From: Clostridia bacterium
GTDB lineage: Bacteria; Bacillota; Clostridia; Christensenellales; Aristaeellaceae
Direction: 5' to 3'
DNA: 64,000 bases
Assembly: GCA_017484085.1 (NCBI GenBank)
Contig: JAFUTW010000013.1
Coordinates: 62,001-126,000, forward strand
Shown one piece after another: positions 31,954 to 41,444 of the stretch. The position numbers were made by a program, and so were the translations under genes. A model generated the notes under the pieces. It had not been told where the DNA came from. It saw nothing but the letters and a program-made list of their open reading frames with translations, and did no database searches. Every line of letters starts with the position of its first letter. Within the stretch, counting starts at the first letter, position 1.

Positions 31954-34536
31954 TCAGAGAGAAGATACTGTAGGCACACTTTTACCTGTTTTCTTTTCAA
32001 CTATCTCTTTTGCTTCTTTTATTGCATTAACATGATCTTGTCTTATTACCTTACTGTCTGATGTTGTAGAATCTGTAAAATGCAAGCAGAATTGTCCGGG
32101 GAAGTTATTATCCGTTATATCCTGTTGTCCATGTGGCGTTCCATACATTGAACAGACTATCTTTTTTCCTTCTGAAGTCTGAATCATCATAGGTCTGCGA
32201 TAATATTTAATCTTACTTGCCGAAGATACATTGTATATAGAACACATAGTAGCTGTATCATTAGCTGCCGTAGGTTCAACATCCAAATGATATCCAGCAG
32301 ATTGAACTCGAATATTAAACGACTTACCTGTTCTTAAATCGGTTAAAACTGCTGAAGCTCCACGTTTTAATCCTATCCTATTAAGTGTCCCATTTTCTTT
32401 AGCTGCAAACCACTTAAGGTCATAGATATCTCCTTCAACCTTTGCACTTGCGCTACCAGAGTTTGTATCGTATCCTTGGAGTGCAGCCATCGTCTTGCTG
32501 CCCACGATGCCGTCCGCCGTTAGGCCGCGCTTCTCCTGGAAGGCCTCGACAGCCGCAGCCGTCTTGGTGCCGTAGTGGCCGGTGACTTCGCCGGAATACA
32601 GGCTCAAATCCTTCAGCCGTTGCTGGATCCAGCTTACAGTAGATCCTGTAGAACCTATTTTATAAACCTCTGAACTGCTATCGCTGTCAGCATAAGAACT
32701 TGCTTCGCTGTCACTCACGCGCTCACAGTACTTGGCCATGATGTAGTAGCCGCTCTTCAGCTTGTACCAGCCGCCTGAGTGAGCCGTATAGTAGAACATG
32801 TCGCCTCTATCGGCGGTGCCCACCTTGCCGGAATCCGTATCGTCCCCTTCACGGATCGCTACGCCGCTCGCGGTCACCCTGATGAGCCCCAAGACTTCCT
32901 CATCATTGTCGTTTTTGCCACTGGATGCAGCATAATCCGAATAAGAGATAATCGTCACATACCGGCCGGAGACGTAGCCGCGGTAGGTGTAGCCGTTCTT
33001 CTGCGCGGAGACGTAGTACCATACGTCGCCGTTGCTCGCCGTGTAGCGCTTGGTGATCTTGAGCGGTGTGGCGTTCTCCAGGCTGACCTTGCCCGCGCTC
33101 GACGTGCTGTGGTCAGCACGCACCGTGACGCCGGACGTCGTGGTGCGGCCGTACGTCGTGATGCTGGTGGAGCCGGCAGACTTGGAGTTGCTGCCGCTGC
33201 CCATCGCGCTGGCGATGGCGTTCTGCGTCGTCTTGTTGGCCACGCCCGTCTGAGAGAGGCCGCGGGACTTCTGGAACTTCTTGACGGCCGCCTCAGTCAT
33301 ACTGCCGAAGTGACCGGTGATGTCGCCGTAGTACATACCCAGCGCCGTAAGGTTCTCCTGCAGCGCGCTGACCGCGGAGCCGGTGGAGCCCAGCTTCAGG
33401 GTGGAAGAGCTTGTGGAAGGCGTATAGTCCGCGCTGGCAGAGCTGGAGCCGCCCTTGGCCTTGTAAACCTCGCTCAGCTTGGCGGTCGTCTTCGCACCCG
33501 CGACGCCGTCCGCCGTCAGGCCGTACTTGGTCTGGAAGGCCTTGATGGCCGCTACCGTCTTCGTGCCCGCGTTGCCGGTGATCTCGCCGGAATAGAAGCC
33601 CAGCGCTTTCAGCTTGTTCTGCACGTCGGCCACGGAGCCGGAGGTGTAGGAGGCGCCGGAAGAGCCGCCCACGCTGCGCAGCTTGGACATCGTCTCGGAG
33701 CCCAGCACGCCGTCTGCCGTGAGGCCGTACTTCTTCTGGAAGGCCTTGATGGCCGCGACCGTCTTCGTGCCCGCGTTGCCGGTGATCTCGCCCGCATAGA
33801 TGCCCAGCGCCTTCAGCTTTTCCTGCGCTTCGGCGATGGAGCTCTTGCTGCCGGTGGAAGCGGAAGAAGAACCGGAGCTGCTGCCCTTGTAAACCGAGTT
33901 CAGCTTCTCAACGGTCTTGCTGCCCGCGACGCCGTCCGCCGTGAGGCCGTAACGCTTCTGGAAGGCCTTGATGGCCGCGACCGTCTTGTCGCCCGCATGG
34001 CCCGTGATCTCACCGGAATAGATGCCCATCGACTTCAGCTTGGTCTGTACATCCTTGATCGTGGAAGCCGATACGGAAGAACCGGAAGAAGAGCTGCTGC
34101 CGGAGGAGCTGCTGCCCTTCGCCTCGTTGCGCTTCTTCTGGTTATAGAGACCCACGCGCTTGGTGGGCAGATTGCCGTCCTTTACACCGAACAGCTTGCT
34201 CGCCTGCGTCGCGCTCAGGATCTTCACATAGGTGTCATCCCCGTCCGTCTGGCAGATCCAGCCGGTGAGCACATCACCCTCATAGCCGCGGTAGCGCACC
34301 TGCACGAAGGTGCTGTGCCCGCTGGTCTTGGAGTTTACGACGTAGACACAGGCCTTGTTCGCGATCAGGTCGATCACAGCAGCGCTGGTAGAACCGCTCT
34401 CGCGGACGCGGATCTTGTCCTGCGTCTGTCCGTAGACTTTGCTGTAGCTGGCGGCAAAAGCCGGAACGGCAAGAACCGTCAGGAGAACTACCAGCAGCGC
34501 CATGCCGAGAATGTGCTTGCCTGTCCTGCTCTTCAT
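31954..34536 (-). CDS. Large exported protein with five peptidoglycan-binding repeats and SH3b-like domains
   Basis: The 860-residue protein has a signal peptide (1-28), an SH3b-like domain, Ser-rich linkers, four PG_binding_1 repeats (each about 58 residues, core IKAFQKKYGLTADGVAGSKT), two SH3b-like domains, a fifth PG_binding_1 repeat, and a C-terminal domain of about 160 residues containing TDLRTGKSFNIRVQSAGYH and YGTPHGQQDITDNNFPGQF. That last domain recurs in clostridial wall proteins but I know no function for it. The 3' part of the gene, below about 32470, is clearly more AT-rich than the repeats, suggesting a domain swap. The ATG at 34536 begins the signal peptide. Confidence 0.85.
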   Translation of the reverse strand: MKSRTGKHILGMALLVVLLTVLAVPAFAASYSKVYGQTQDKIRVRESGSTSAAVIDLIANKACVYVVNSKTSGHSTFVQVRYRGYEGDVLTGWICQTDGDDTYVKILSATQASKLFGVKDGNLPTKRVGLYNQKKRNEAKGSSSSGSSSSSGSSVSASTIKDVQTKLKSMGIYSGEITGHAGDKTVAAIKAFQKRYGLTADGVAGSKTVEKLNSVYKGSSSGSSSASTGSKSSIAEAQEKLKALGIYAGEITGNAGTKTVAAIKAFQKKYGLTADGVLGSETMSKLRSVGGSSGASYTSGSVADVQNKLKALGFYSGEITGNAGTKTVAAIKAFQTKYGLTADGVAGAKTTAKLSEVYKAKGGSSSASADYTPSTSSSTLKLGSTGSAVSALQENLTALGMYYGDITGHFGSMTEAAVKKFQKSRGLSQTGVANKTTQNAIASAMGSGSNSKSAGSTSITTYGRTTTSGVTVRADHSTSSAGKVSLENATPLKITKRYTASNGDVWYYVSAQKNGYTYRGYVSGRYVTIISYSDYAASSGKNDNDEEVLGLIRVTASGVAIREGDDTDSGKVGTADRGDMFYYTAHSGGWYKLKSGYYIMAKYCERVSDSEASSYADSDSSSEVYKIGSTGSTVSWIQQRLKDLSLYSGEVTGHYGTKTAAAVEAFQEKRGLTADGIVGSKTMAALQGYDTNSGSASAKVEGDIYDLKWFAAKENGTLNRIGLKRGASAVLTDLRTGKSFNIRVQSAGYHLDVEPTAANDTATMCSIYNVSSASKIKYYRRPMMIQTSEGKKIVCSMYGTPHGQQDITDNNFPGQFCLHFTDSTTSDSKVIRQDHVNAIKEAKEIVEKKTGKSVPTVSSL

Positions 34537-34616
34537 GTCCGTTATCCCCTCTTTCGAATCTGTGCGGAGCGTATGCAAAATGGGCATAGCTGTCCGCATG
34601 CAATCGTCTTGTGGCG

Positions 34617-34645
34617 ATTTTATTACAATTCTGTTAATTTGTCAA
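34617..34645 (-). promoter_or_regulatory. Promoter of the peptidoglycan-binding repeat protein gene
   Basis: TTGACA and TAAAAT are 17 bases apart on the minus strand, about 85 bases before the start codon. Confidence 0.7.
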
Positions 34646-34720
34646 TCGCTTTTTATTATTTTGATTCAAACCGGCCGTTTTTTATTAAACGGCCAGCCAT
34701 TGTTTGTTTCGCAAATAGAA

Positions 34721-34744
34721 AAACCCGTGCTTTACGGCACGGGT
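34721..34744 (-). terminator. Terminator of the nucleotidyltransferase gene
   Basis: ACCCGTGC pairs with GCACGGGT on the minus strand and is followed by TTTT. A second hairpin (GGCCGTTT/AAACGGCC) lies at 34673-34694. Confidence 0.8.
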
Positions 34745-34757
34745 CGCAGATTGCTTA

Positions 34758-35663
34758 TCAGTCGTGGAGCGTCGCGGGATACACGCCGCTCTCGTGCAGC
34801 GCCTTCAGGTCCGCCTGCACGGTCGGCTTGTCCTCCTTGTAGGTCACGCCGAACCACTGCGCGTCGGTCGTCAGCATCGGCACCGTGAGGTCGCCCTTCT
34901 GCATCAGCGCATCCACCGCGGAAGGCAGCAGGCATTCACCCTTGATGTTGTCGGGCGCCAGGTCCTTCAGGAAATCCTCGAAATAGGTCTGCAGCTTGCC
35001 GAAGATCCACGGCGTGAAGCCCCAGAAGTTCATGCTGACGGGCGCCAGCGGATCCAGCAGCACGCCGGGTTCGCCTTTTTCGATGTCGCGGATCTCGCCG
35101 TTCTCGCAGAGCTTGATCTTGAAGGTCTCGGTGACCTTGGCGAGGTTGCCGTCCTTCGCGGTGCAGACGCCGCGCGTGACAGTGCCGTTCTTGGATACGG
35201 TGTTGCGCAGCTGGTAGCCCACGATCGTGGCCTCTCCCTCGGGGGCGAGGGTCTGCAGCTTGTCGTAGATGGATTTGTAAGCCGATACGCCGTAGTAGTC
35301 ATCCGCGTTGATGACCGCGAACGGCTGATGGATCGCGTCCTTCGCGCACAGCACGGCGTGCACGGTGCCGAAGGGCTTTACGCGCTCCTCCGGGATCTTA
35401 TAGAAGGAAGGAACGCTGGAAAAGTCCTGGAAGACGTAATCGACCTTCACCTTTTTCGCGATGCGGTCGCCGCAGATGCCGGCCACCAGCTCCTGCATGC
35501 CCGGCTTGATGACGAAGACCACCTGGTCGAATCCGGCGCGGATCGCGTCGTAGATGGAGTACTCCATCAGGATCTCGCCGTTCGGGCCCAGCCCATCCAC
35601 CTGCTTGTTTCCGCCGTAACGCGAGCCCATGCCCGCAGCCATGATTAAAAGCGCAGCGCCCAT
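34758..35663 (-). CDS. Sugar-phosphate nucleotidyltransferase-like protein
   Basis: The 301-residue cytoplasmic protein has the NTP_transferase signature LLIMAAGMGSRYGGNKQ at its N-terminus and FAVINADDYYG, which supplies the metal-binding Asp, then VSMNFWGFTPWIF. It belongs to a group usually annotated only as nucleotidyltransferase; it lacks the full GalU or GlmU pattern, so the sugar is unknown. The ATG at 35663 has GGGAGGA 7 bases upstream, better than the ATG at 35669. It is monocistronic. Confidence 0.82.
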   Translation of the reverse strand: MGAALLIMAAGMGSRYGGNKQVDGLGPNGEILMEYSIYDAIRAGFDQVVFVIKPGMQELVAGICGDRIAKKVKVDYVFQDFSSVPSFYKIPEERVKPFGTVHAVLCAKDAIHQPFAVINADDYYGVSAYKSIYDKLQTLAPEGEATIVGYQLRNTVSKNGTVTRGVCTAKDGNLAKVTETFKIKLCENGEIRDIEKGEPGVLLDPLAPVSMNFWGFTPWIFGKLQTYFEDFLKDLAPDNIKGECLLPSAVDALMQKGDLTVPMLTTDAQWFGVTYKEDKPTVQADLKALHESGVYPATLHD

Positions 35664-35699
35664 AGTCATATCCTCCCGTAGGTTTATTGTTTCACCGGT

Positions 35700-35728
35700 A
35701 TTATAAACCGTTTGGCCGGGGAGGGCAA
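35700..35728 (-). promoter_or_regulatory. Promoter of the nucleotidyltransferase gene
   Basis: TTGCCC and a perfect TATAAT are 17 bases apart on the minus strand, about 37 bases before the start codon. Confidence 0.65.
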
Positions 35729-35901
35729 CAACTCCGTGTGAAAAGTCCATATATCAGAAAAACACTCAAAGGGGTTGTGCGACCATCAATACTCGGCCAT
35801 TTTTCTAATATCTCCACAGCATTTAATGGTGGATATGCTAACGTCAATGTTGGTACCTTTCAAGTTTTTATTGTTCTCATCAATGCAGGATTTAGGGTTG
35901 A

Positions 35902-36777
35902 TTAACGGTTTTGTTTGACAATATCTTGAAATACATTTCTAAAGTAACTTTCTTCCATGAGCATTTTTCGTACTTGTGGAGTTAAGTAATCTAATGTTGT
36001 AACTGCAATGCCCTTGATTTTGATATGTTTCTCCTCACTATCTTCTTCACCAGTAGACCAAGCCCTAAACCGGACCACATTTAGTTTTACCATCAGCCAG
36101 TTATATTTCATGCTTGTCCTTTGTTTCCAAAATAACTTAGATATACATTGCCGAAGTTCACTGATTAACCCATGTTCAACTACTCCTCGTGTAACAGTTG
36201 CATTTCTTAATTGAATTCTGTCATTTGTAGTTGCAAATTGATTATGAGCATGATCTCCAAGTATGTGAATGTAGTAGATTAGTTTAGACATCTCTATACA
36301 CTCTTCAGTGTATTTCTCTTTCCCTGATCTGTATGTATCTACAGGAAAGCCAAACACCTTGCTAACAGTAGCAAGTAAGATGTTTTGCCTTAATGCCCAC
36401 TTTTCTTTATAAGGATAATACTTATAATCCCAACCCAAGTGTGTGTACATCTCATGGTTCTCTTCCGGGACACTGATCTCATTTATTGACTTCGGCAAGC
36501 CTTCAACCTTGCAATCTTCATTCAGCTCATCTAACCATTTTTGTCCTTGATTTCCCATTTGATCTATACACAAGTAAATAGCGTCTTCTAAGTATCCAAA
36601 TAATACGGTGGGTGAATTACCATGCTTCTTCGGGTCTTTATCAACTTCCGAAAGCTCCACACCCAAGAATATCTGTTCCAACTCTTTTTCATGCTGGGCA
36701 CCGACACCTGCCACGCACAACGAGCTGAGCATTATAAGCATCGTAGCAACCAGTATACCTACACTCTTTTTCATCAC
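35902..36777 (-). CDS. Exported protein of unknown function in AT-rich cassette
   Basis: The 291-residue protein has a signal peptide (MKKSVGILVATMLIMLSSL, cleavage near VGAQ). Conserved-looking His/Asp residues occur in MYTHLGWDYKYYP and YYIHILGDHAHN; the latter faintly recalls zinc-dependent phospholipase C/nuclease folds, but I cannot assign the family. Its start overlaps the end of the upstream lipoprotein gene by four bases (ATGA), so the two are coupled. Codon use is AT-rich, unlike the flanking genes. The 170 bases between its stop and the next promoter hold nothing I recognise. Confidence 0.65.
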   Translation of the reverse strand: MMKKSVGILVATMLIMLSSLCVAGVGAQHEKELEQIFLGVELSEVDKDPKKHGNSPTVLFGYLEDAIYLCIDQMGNQGQKWLDELNEDCKVEGLPKSINEISVPEENHEMYTHLGWDYKYYPYKEKWALRQNILLATVSKVFGFPVDTYRSGKEKYTEECIEMSKLIYYIHILGDHAHNQFATTNDRIQLRNATVTRGVVEHGLISELRQCISKLFWKQRTSMKYNWLMVKLNVVRFRAWSTGEEDSEEKHIKIKGIAVTTLDYLTPQVRKMLMEESYFRNVFQDIVKQNR

Positions 36778-38651
36778 TTTATCTCTTCAAATTCAGCTTT
36801 ATCTAAAACCAACCATTCTTTTGAGTTTTTAACCTTAAAATGATTTGTGTAAACTACGTCATCATCTGAACCGAAGCATTCTATACGAACTATTACTTCT
36901 TTTGCTTTCTTGAAATCATAGTTTTCCATCGTTTTACTATGATATGTTGCGAGGAAACTTGTTGTATCAGCTTTATTTTTTCTTTCGACTTTTGTGATAA
37001 TCCAATCATCAACATAAATCGTTTTCTCCATCGCTTCCTGCAGAATAACTGTCATTCTCGTATTCGGAGTAAGATAGTTCGCAGGCATAATAATATCTTT
37101 GCCCGTATAACTAATACTGTATCGTTCCTGATTGGCACCATGATATCTCTCAATCATTGGAATGCTAATGAACAGAGGCTTCCTGTCCACATAGAGCACT
37201 TCTTCCATCTCCTGGATTTCGGAATCACTAAAGCCAAGTTGGTTTGCAAGTGCATAGAGAAGATCGAGGTTAAGCTTTAAAGGTTCGTATACTGGTGGTA
37301 TTTCTGTTTCTCTTTCGATCTGTTTTTGTTTGTTGAATGCCTCTATATGCTTTTTCTTTGCATCCGACGCACCCTTTGGAATCTCTTCAGGTATAATATC
37401 TAATTCATATTCATTGTTTAGCTTTAGCTGTTCGGCTTTTAACTCATTTGCATTCTCCAAAGCTATTTTATAGGCTTTTTTAAGATAAGAATTGTCTTGT
37501 GTCCGCGCACAAAGATCAATATATGTCTGAGCTGCAAAATATCGAAGCGCCCAATCTTTCTTTATTTCAGTGTTGCTGATAATCTGATTTGCATATTTCT
37601 CAGCAGTCTCGATATATGCGGCATCGTCATACACTTGGCTCGCTGCACCAATAGCAATAGGCAAGACCTTTGCCAACTCATAATCTTGCCGAAAAATACC
37701 AATTTCTAAGTCTTCATATCTTTGAATTGCCTGCAGACATTCTGTGTATTCGTGATTATCATAATGTGCTCTCGCCCTAGAAAGCCAGTACTGTCCGAAT
37801 CCCTCATATTCATACTCATGTGTTTTATAAAAATATACACGAGATGCAGGGCTGGCTTCCTCTGTTTTCTTCTCATCCCATTCAACCAATTTATCCACGT
37901 TCTTTTCTGTTAAGGTTAACTCATCGGGAAGCGTATATCCCTTTACTACTTCGACCATATACATGAATGTTTGCTTGCGCAGGGAATGAATAGTATCGCT
38001 CTCGTCATCATCTAACGACCATGAGTCCTCCAAAAATGTTTGTTCCGCAGCACTCATCCCTGAGGTATAACTGCTGACAGAATCAATCGCCATATAGACA
38101 ACTGATGAAACAAGAGATGCTATGTTCATTGAGCTGACTGCGCTAAGCAAACCAATCGGGTTTGGAATAGCATTTCGCATTGCTTGTGCTTGGTTTTGCT
38201 CGTATAGATATTGGAGTCTTTCTCTTTTGATTAATAACTTCTCAAATTCGTGCAGTCGATCAAGCAAGTCATCATAATGAGCTTCCGTGAAATCATTCAC
38301 CGTACTCGGATTAACATCATTAATCAACGATGTATAAACCTGATCAATATAAACACGATTATTCTTCTTCGCCAGAATCTCTTGCGTAATATACGCCAGA
38401 TAATTAAGCATATTCAATGAGTTCTTTTGCTCACCAGTCAGTCCATTTATAACTTCCGAAGAGCTGACAACAATTGTTTCGGTTTCGTTTTTTTCATTTG
38501 ATGGTGCCAATGAAACTTCAACCGTCTGCTCTGGTGAGGGAGTAGTAACAGCTACTTCAACTGCTGTGTTATTCGAACTGCATCCCAAAAGGGAACAGAC
38601 TCCGAATACCATTGTCAGTAATAATGCCGCTTTCCATTTTCTATATCTCAT
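36774..38651 (-). CDS. Large lipoprotein with helical TPR-like region, AT-rich cassette
   Basis: This 625-residue protein has a signal peptide with a clear lipobox (LLGCSS, Cys near residue 24), unlike the binding proteins in the window. An acidic Thr/Glu-rich linker leads to a long helical region (about 60-430) in which WLSRARAHYDNHEYTECLQA and ALRYFAAQTYIDLCAR suggest TPR-like repeats. The C-terminal 150 residues look like beta-sheet. GGAGGA precedes the ATG at 38651. No known family is recognised. It forms a two-gene operon with the exported protein downstream. Confidence 0.68.
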   Translation of the reverse strand: MRYRKWKAALLLTMVFGVCSLLGCSSNNTAVEVAVTTPSPEQTVEVSLAPSNEKNETETIVVSSSEVINGLTGEQKNSLNMLNYLAYITQEILAKKNNRVYIDQVYTSLINDVNPSTVNDFTEAHYDDLLDRLHEFEKLLIKRERLQYLYEQNQAQAMRNAIPNPIGLLSAVSSMNIASLVSSVVYMAIDSVSSYTSGMSAAEQTFLEDSWSLDDDESDTIHSLRKQTFMYMVEVVKGYTLPDELTLTEKNVDKLVEWDEKKTEEASPASRVYFYKTHEYEYEGFGQYWLSRARAHYDNHEYTECLQAIQRYEDLEIGIFRQDYELAKVLPIAIGAASQVYDDAAYIETAEKYANQIISNTEIKKDWALRYFAAQTYIDLCARTQDNSYLKKAYKIALENANELKAEQLKLNNEYELDIIPEEIPKGASDAKKKHIEAFNKQKQIERETEIPPVYEPLKLNLDLLYALANQLGFSDSEIQEMEEVLYVDRKPLFISIPMIERYHGANQERYSISYTGKDIIMPANYLTPNTRMTVILQEAMEKTIYVDDWIITKVERKNKADTTSFLATYHSKTMENYDFKKAKEVIVRIECFGSDDDVVYTNHFKVKNSKEWLVLDKAEFEEIK

Positions 38652-38691
38652 TATTCTTTCCTCCGCTACCGCAAATATGTATCGCTTTGTG

Positions 38692-38720
38692 ATTTTACTA
38701 CAATCCGACATTCTTTTCAA
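38692..38720 (-). promoter_or_regulatory. Promoter of the AT-rich two-gene cassette
   Basis: TTGAAA and TAAAAT are 17 bases apart on the minus strand, about 40 bases before the lipoprotein start. Confidence 0.6.
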
Positions 38721-38727
38721 TTAAACC

Positions 38728-38763
38728 CATCCGCCTCCCCGGGCTTTCCCGGAGAGGCGGATG
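38728..38763 (-). terminator. Terminator of the cellobiose phosphorylase gene
   Basis: A 16-base near-perfect stem (CATCCGCCTCTCCGGG with CCCGGGGAGGCGGATG) follows the stop on the minus strand and ends in GGGTTT. Confidence 0.8.
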
Positions 38764-38770
38764 CTTTTCT

Positions 38771-41197
38771 TTATTCGATTACGCACTCCACGCTGTGCTC
38801 GCCTGTGCCGGCGGGGATCAGCGTTCCGGCAAGCGGCTGTCCGTCCAGCGTCAGGCGGACCGTTCCCTTTTCGTCGCCGGAGCGGTTTACGATGTGGATG
38901 TGATAGGTCGCGCCGCGGAACCGCCGCGTCAGCGTCACCTCCGGCAGGCTGGCCGGCAGGCAGGGGTCTACGCGCAGGCCGTCGTAATCGGGCTTGATGC
39001 CCAGGATCCCCTGCGATACGGCGTAGAAGCTCCAGGCGGAGGTGCCCGTCAGCCAGCTGTTCTTGGCCTCGCCGAAGCGCGGCGCATACGGGCCGGCCAC
39101 CATCTGGCTGTAGACGTAGGGCTCCGTGCGGTGCAGCTGCTGGTCCTCGATGTAGGCGGGACAGGTGCGCCGGTACAGGTCAAACGCTTTTGCACCGTGG
39201 CCCAGCGCCGCCTGCGCCAACACCACCCACGGGTTGTTGTGGCAGAAGATGCCGCCGTTCTCCTTGTATCCAGGCGGATAAGAGGAGATTTCGCCCAGCT
39301 CCAGGTGATAGCGCGTATAGGGCGGCGTCAGGATGGCGATGCCGTAGCGGCTGAGCAGCCGCTGCTCCACGGAATCCAGCGCCTTCTGCGCGTATCCCTC
39401 CTTCACGCCCACGCCCGCCATGACGACAAAGCCCTGCGGCTCGATGTAGATCTGGCCCTCCTCGTTTTCGCGGGAGCCGATCTTCTGCCCGTAAGCGTCG
39501 TACGCGCGCAGGAACCACTCGCCGTCCCAGCCGGAGGTGAGGATCGCCTGCTCCATCTCATCCCGCCAGGTCTCGGCCTCAAGCGCTTCCTCTTCCAGCC
39601 CCTGGATCCGGCAGATCGCCGCGTAATCGGGCGCGACGGCGCAGAACATGCCCGCGATGAAGACGCTCTCGGCCACGCCCGATTCGAAGTTCGCCGTGGT
39701 CTGGAAGCTTTCGCCCGGCTCCCTGGAGAAGCAGTTGAGGTTGAGGCAGTCGTTCCAGTCCGCCCTGCCGATGAGGGGCAGGCCGTGGGGGCCGCGGTGC
39801 TCCCGCGTGTAGCGCAGGCTGCGGCGCAGGTGCTCCATCAGGGGCTCGGCCAGCTTATCGTCATTGTCAAACGGGACGGATTCCCGCAGGATCGTGGTGT
39901 CTCCCGTTTCCTTTATATAGGCGGCAACGCCCAGGATGAGCCACAGCGGATCGTCGTTGAAGCCGGAGCCCACGCCCAGGTTGCCCCGCTTGGTCAGCGG
40001 CTGGTACTGGTGATAGGCGCTGCCGTCCGGGAACTGGGTCGCCGCGATGTCCAGGATGCGTTCCCTCGCCCGCTCCGGGATGAGGTGAACGAAGCCCAGC
40101 AGATCCTGAGTGGAATCGCGGAAGCCCATGCCGCGGCCGATGCCCGATTCGTAGTAGCTTGCCGAGCGGCTCATGTTGAAGGTGACCATGCACTGGTACT
40201 GGTTCCAGATGTTGACGGCGCGGTCCAGCCGCTCGTCGCCGCTCTGCACGCGCAGCACGGAGAGCAGGCCGCTCCAGTACTCCCTCAGGGCTTCGAAAGC
40301 GCCGTCGAACTTCTCCTCCGTGTCAAAGCGGGCCAGCAGCGCAGCTGCAGGCGCCTTGTTGATGACGTTCGGCGCCGTGAACTTCTCCGCCTCCGGGTTC
40401 TCGCAGTACCCCAGTGTGAAGATGAAGCAGCGCCGCTCGCCCGGGGCCAGCGTAAAGCGCAGGTTGTGGCTGCCGATAGGCGCCCAGCCGCTGGCAACGC
40501 TGTCATGCGCCCTGCCCTCTTCCACCGCCGCGGGATCATCAAAGCCACGGTAGGCGCCGAGGAAGCTCTCCCTGTCCGTGTCAAAGCCGTCCACAGGCGC
40601 GTTCACCGCGTACACGGCAAAGTGATTGCGCCGCTCGCGGTACTCCGTCTTGTGGTAAATGGCGCTGCCTTCGATCTCCACCTCGCCCGTGGAGAAGTTG
40701 CGCTGGAAGTTGGTGGAATCGTCCTGCGCGTTCCACAGGCAGAACTCCACAAAGCTGAACAGGGAGATCTCTTTCCCCTTCCCGCCTGCGTTCACCAGTT
40801 CCACCTTCGTCACCAGCGCGTCGGCGCCGCGGGGCACCATGGACGTCTGGGTCACCGAAAGGCCGCCGCGCTCGCCGCGGATGCGCGTGTACCCCATGCC
40901 GTGCCGGCACTCGTAAGCGTCCAGCTGTGCGCGCACGGGCATCCAGCCCGGCGTCCACACGTCGCCGCCGTCATTGATGTAGAAGTACTGTCCGCCCGCG
41001 TCCGTCGGCACGTTGTTGTAGCGGTAGCGCGTGAGGCGCAGCATGCGCGCGTCACGGTAGAAGCTGTAGCCGCCGGAGGTGTTGCTCATCAGCGTAAAAA
41101 AGGCCTCGCTGCCCAGGTAGTTGATCCAGGGAGAGGGGGTATCGGGCCTTGTGATGACAAATTCTCTGTTTCTGTCGTCATATGTGCCGTACTGCAT
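38771..41197 (-). CDS. GH94 cellobiose phosphorylase
   Basis: The enzyme splits cellobiose with phosphate to glucose 1-phosphate and glucose in the cytoplasm. The 808-residue length matches cellobiose phosphorylases (about 811). The N-terminal domain begins [17 protein letters not shown]; the (alpha/alpha)6 barrel contains [10 protein letters not shown] and the catalytic-acid segment [11 protein letters not shown] (D480-D483). [20 protein letters not shown] lies late in the barrel. The ATG at 41197 follows AAAGGGG; an upstream in-frame start at 41326 would cover the operator and promoter. It is divergent from the LacI gene. Related GH94 specificities such as cellodextrin are less likely given length. 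Confidence 0.9.
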   Translation of the reverse strand: MQYGTYDDRNREFVITRPDTPSPWINYLGSEAFFTLMSNTSGGYSFYRDARMLRLTRYRYNNVPTDAGGQYFYINDGGDVWTPGWMPVRAQLDAYECRHGMGYTRIRGERGGLSVTQTSMVPRGADALVTKVELVNAGGKGKEISLFSFVEFCLWNAQDDSTNFQRNFSTGEVEIEGSAIYHKTEYRERRNHFAVYAVNAPVDGFDTDRESFLGAYRGFDDPAAVEEGRAHDSVASGWAPIGSHNLRFTLAPGERRCFIFTLGYCENPEAEKFTAPNVINKAPAAALLARFDTEEKFDGAFEALREYWSGLLSVLRVQSGDERLDRAVNIWNQYQCMVTFNMSRSASYYESGIGRGMGFRDSTQDLLGFVHLIPERARERILDIAATQFPDGSAYHQYQPLTKRGNLGVGSGFNDDPLWLILGVAAYIKETGDTTILRESVPFDNDDKLAEPLMEHLRRSLRYTREHRGPHGLPLIGRADWNDCLNLNCFSREPGESFQTTANFESGVAESVFIAGMFCAVAPDYAAICRIQGLEEEALEAETWRDEMEQAILTSGWDGEWFLRAYDAYGQKIGSRENEEGQIYIEPQGFVVMAGVGVKEGYAQKALDSVEQRLLSRYGIAILTPPYTRYHLELGEISSYPPGYKENGGIFCHNNPWVVLAQAALGHGAKAFDLYRRTCPAYIEDQQLHRTEPYVYSQMVAGPYAPRFGEAKNSWLTGTSAWSFYAVSQGILGIKPDYDGLRVDPCLPASLPEVTLTRRFRGATYHIHIVNRSGDEKGTVRLTLDGQPLAGTLIPAGTGEHSVECVIE

Positions 41198-41220
41198 CGT
41201 CGTATCCCCTTTCAAGGTCG

Positions 41221-41269
41221 AAAACGTTTTAGTCGCCCTTATCATACTGCCTCTCTTTTCCAAAATCAA
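41221..41269 (-). promoter_or_regulatory. Promoter and LacI operator of the cellobiose phosphorylase gene
   Basis: On the minus strand TTGATT (41264-41269) and TATGAT (41241-41246) are 17 bases apart. The palindrome AAAACGTTTT (41221-41230, reading CTAAAACGTTTTCG) lies just downstream of the -10 box, a blocking position for a repressor. Confidence 0.75.
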
Positions 41270-41363
41270 GACCTGCGCCGGATTTTCCGCCGGCAATTTC
41301 TCATAATTCCTGTTTTTCTCTATCACGCAGGAAAATAACGCCGCATTTTATCGTTCATGTCAC

Positions 41364-41413
41364 TTGCCAAAGGTCCCTTTCTTTTTTATAATGAGAAGGC
41401 TAAACCGTTTTCG
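41364..41413 (+). promoter_or_regulatory. Promoter and operator of the lacI-type gene
   Basis: TTGCCA and TATAAT are 17 bases apart (41364-41392). CTAAACCGTTTTCG (41400-41413) follows, one base different from the operator before the phosphorylase gene, which suggests autoregulation. Confidence 0.65.
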
Positions 41414-41444
41414 TTTTCACGGACCCTGAGAAGGGAGGAAAACC

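Noticed and set aside
32500-34100. Tandem DNA repeats that could be a CRISPR array
   Set aside because: The repeats are about 180-230 bases apart, in frame, and encode peptidoglycan-binding domains.
35730-35901. Possible remnant of an integrase or other mobile gene in the AT-rich gap
   Set aside because: Short translated stretches gave no convincing motif, and the one open frame on the plus strand overlaps a good promoter on the other strand.
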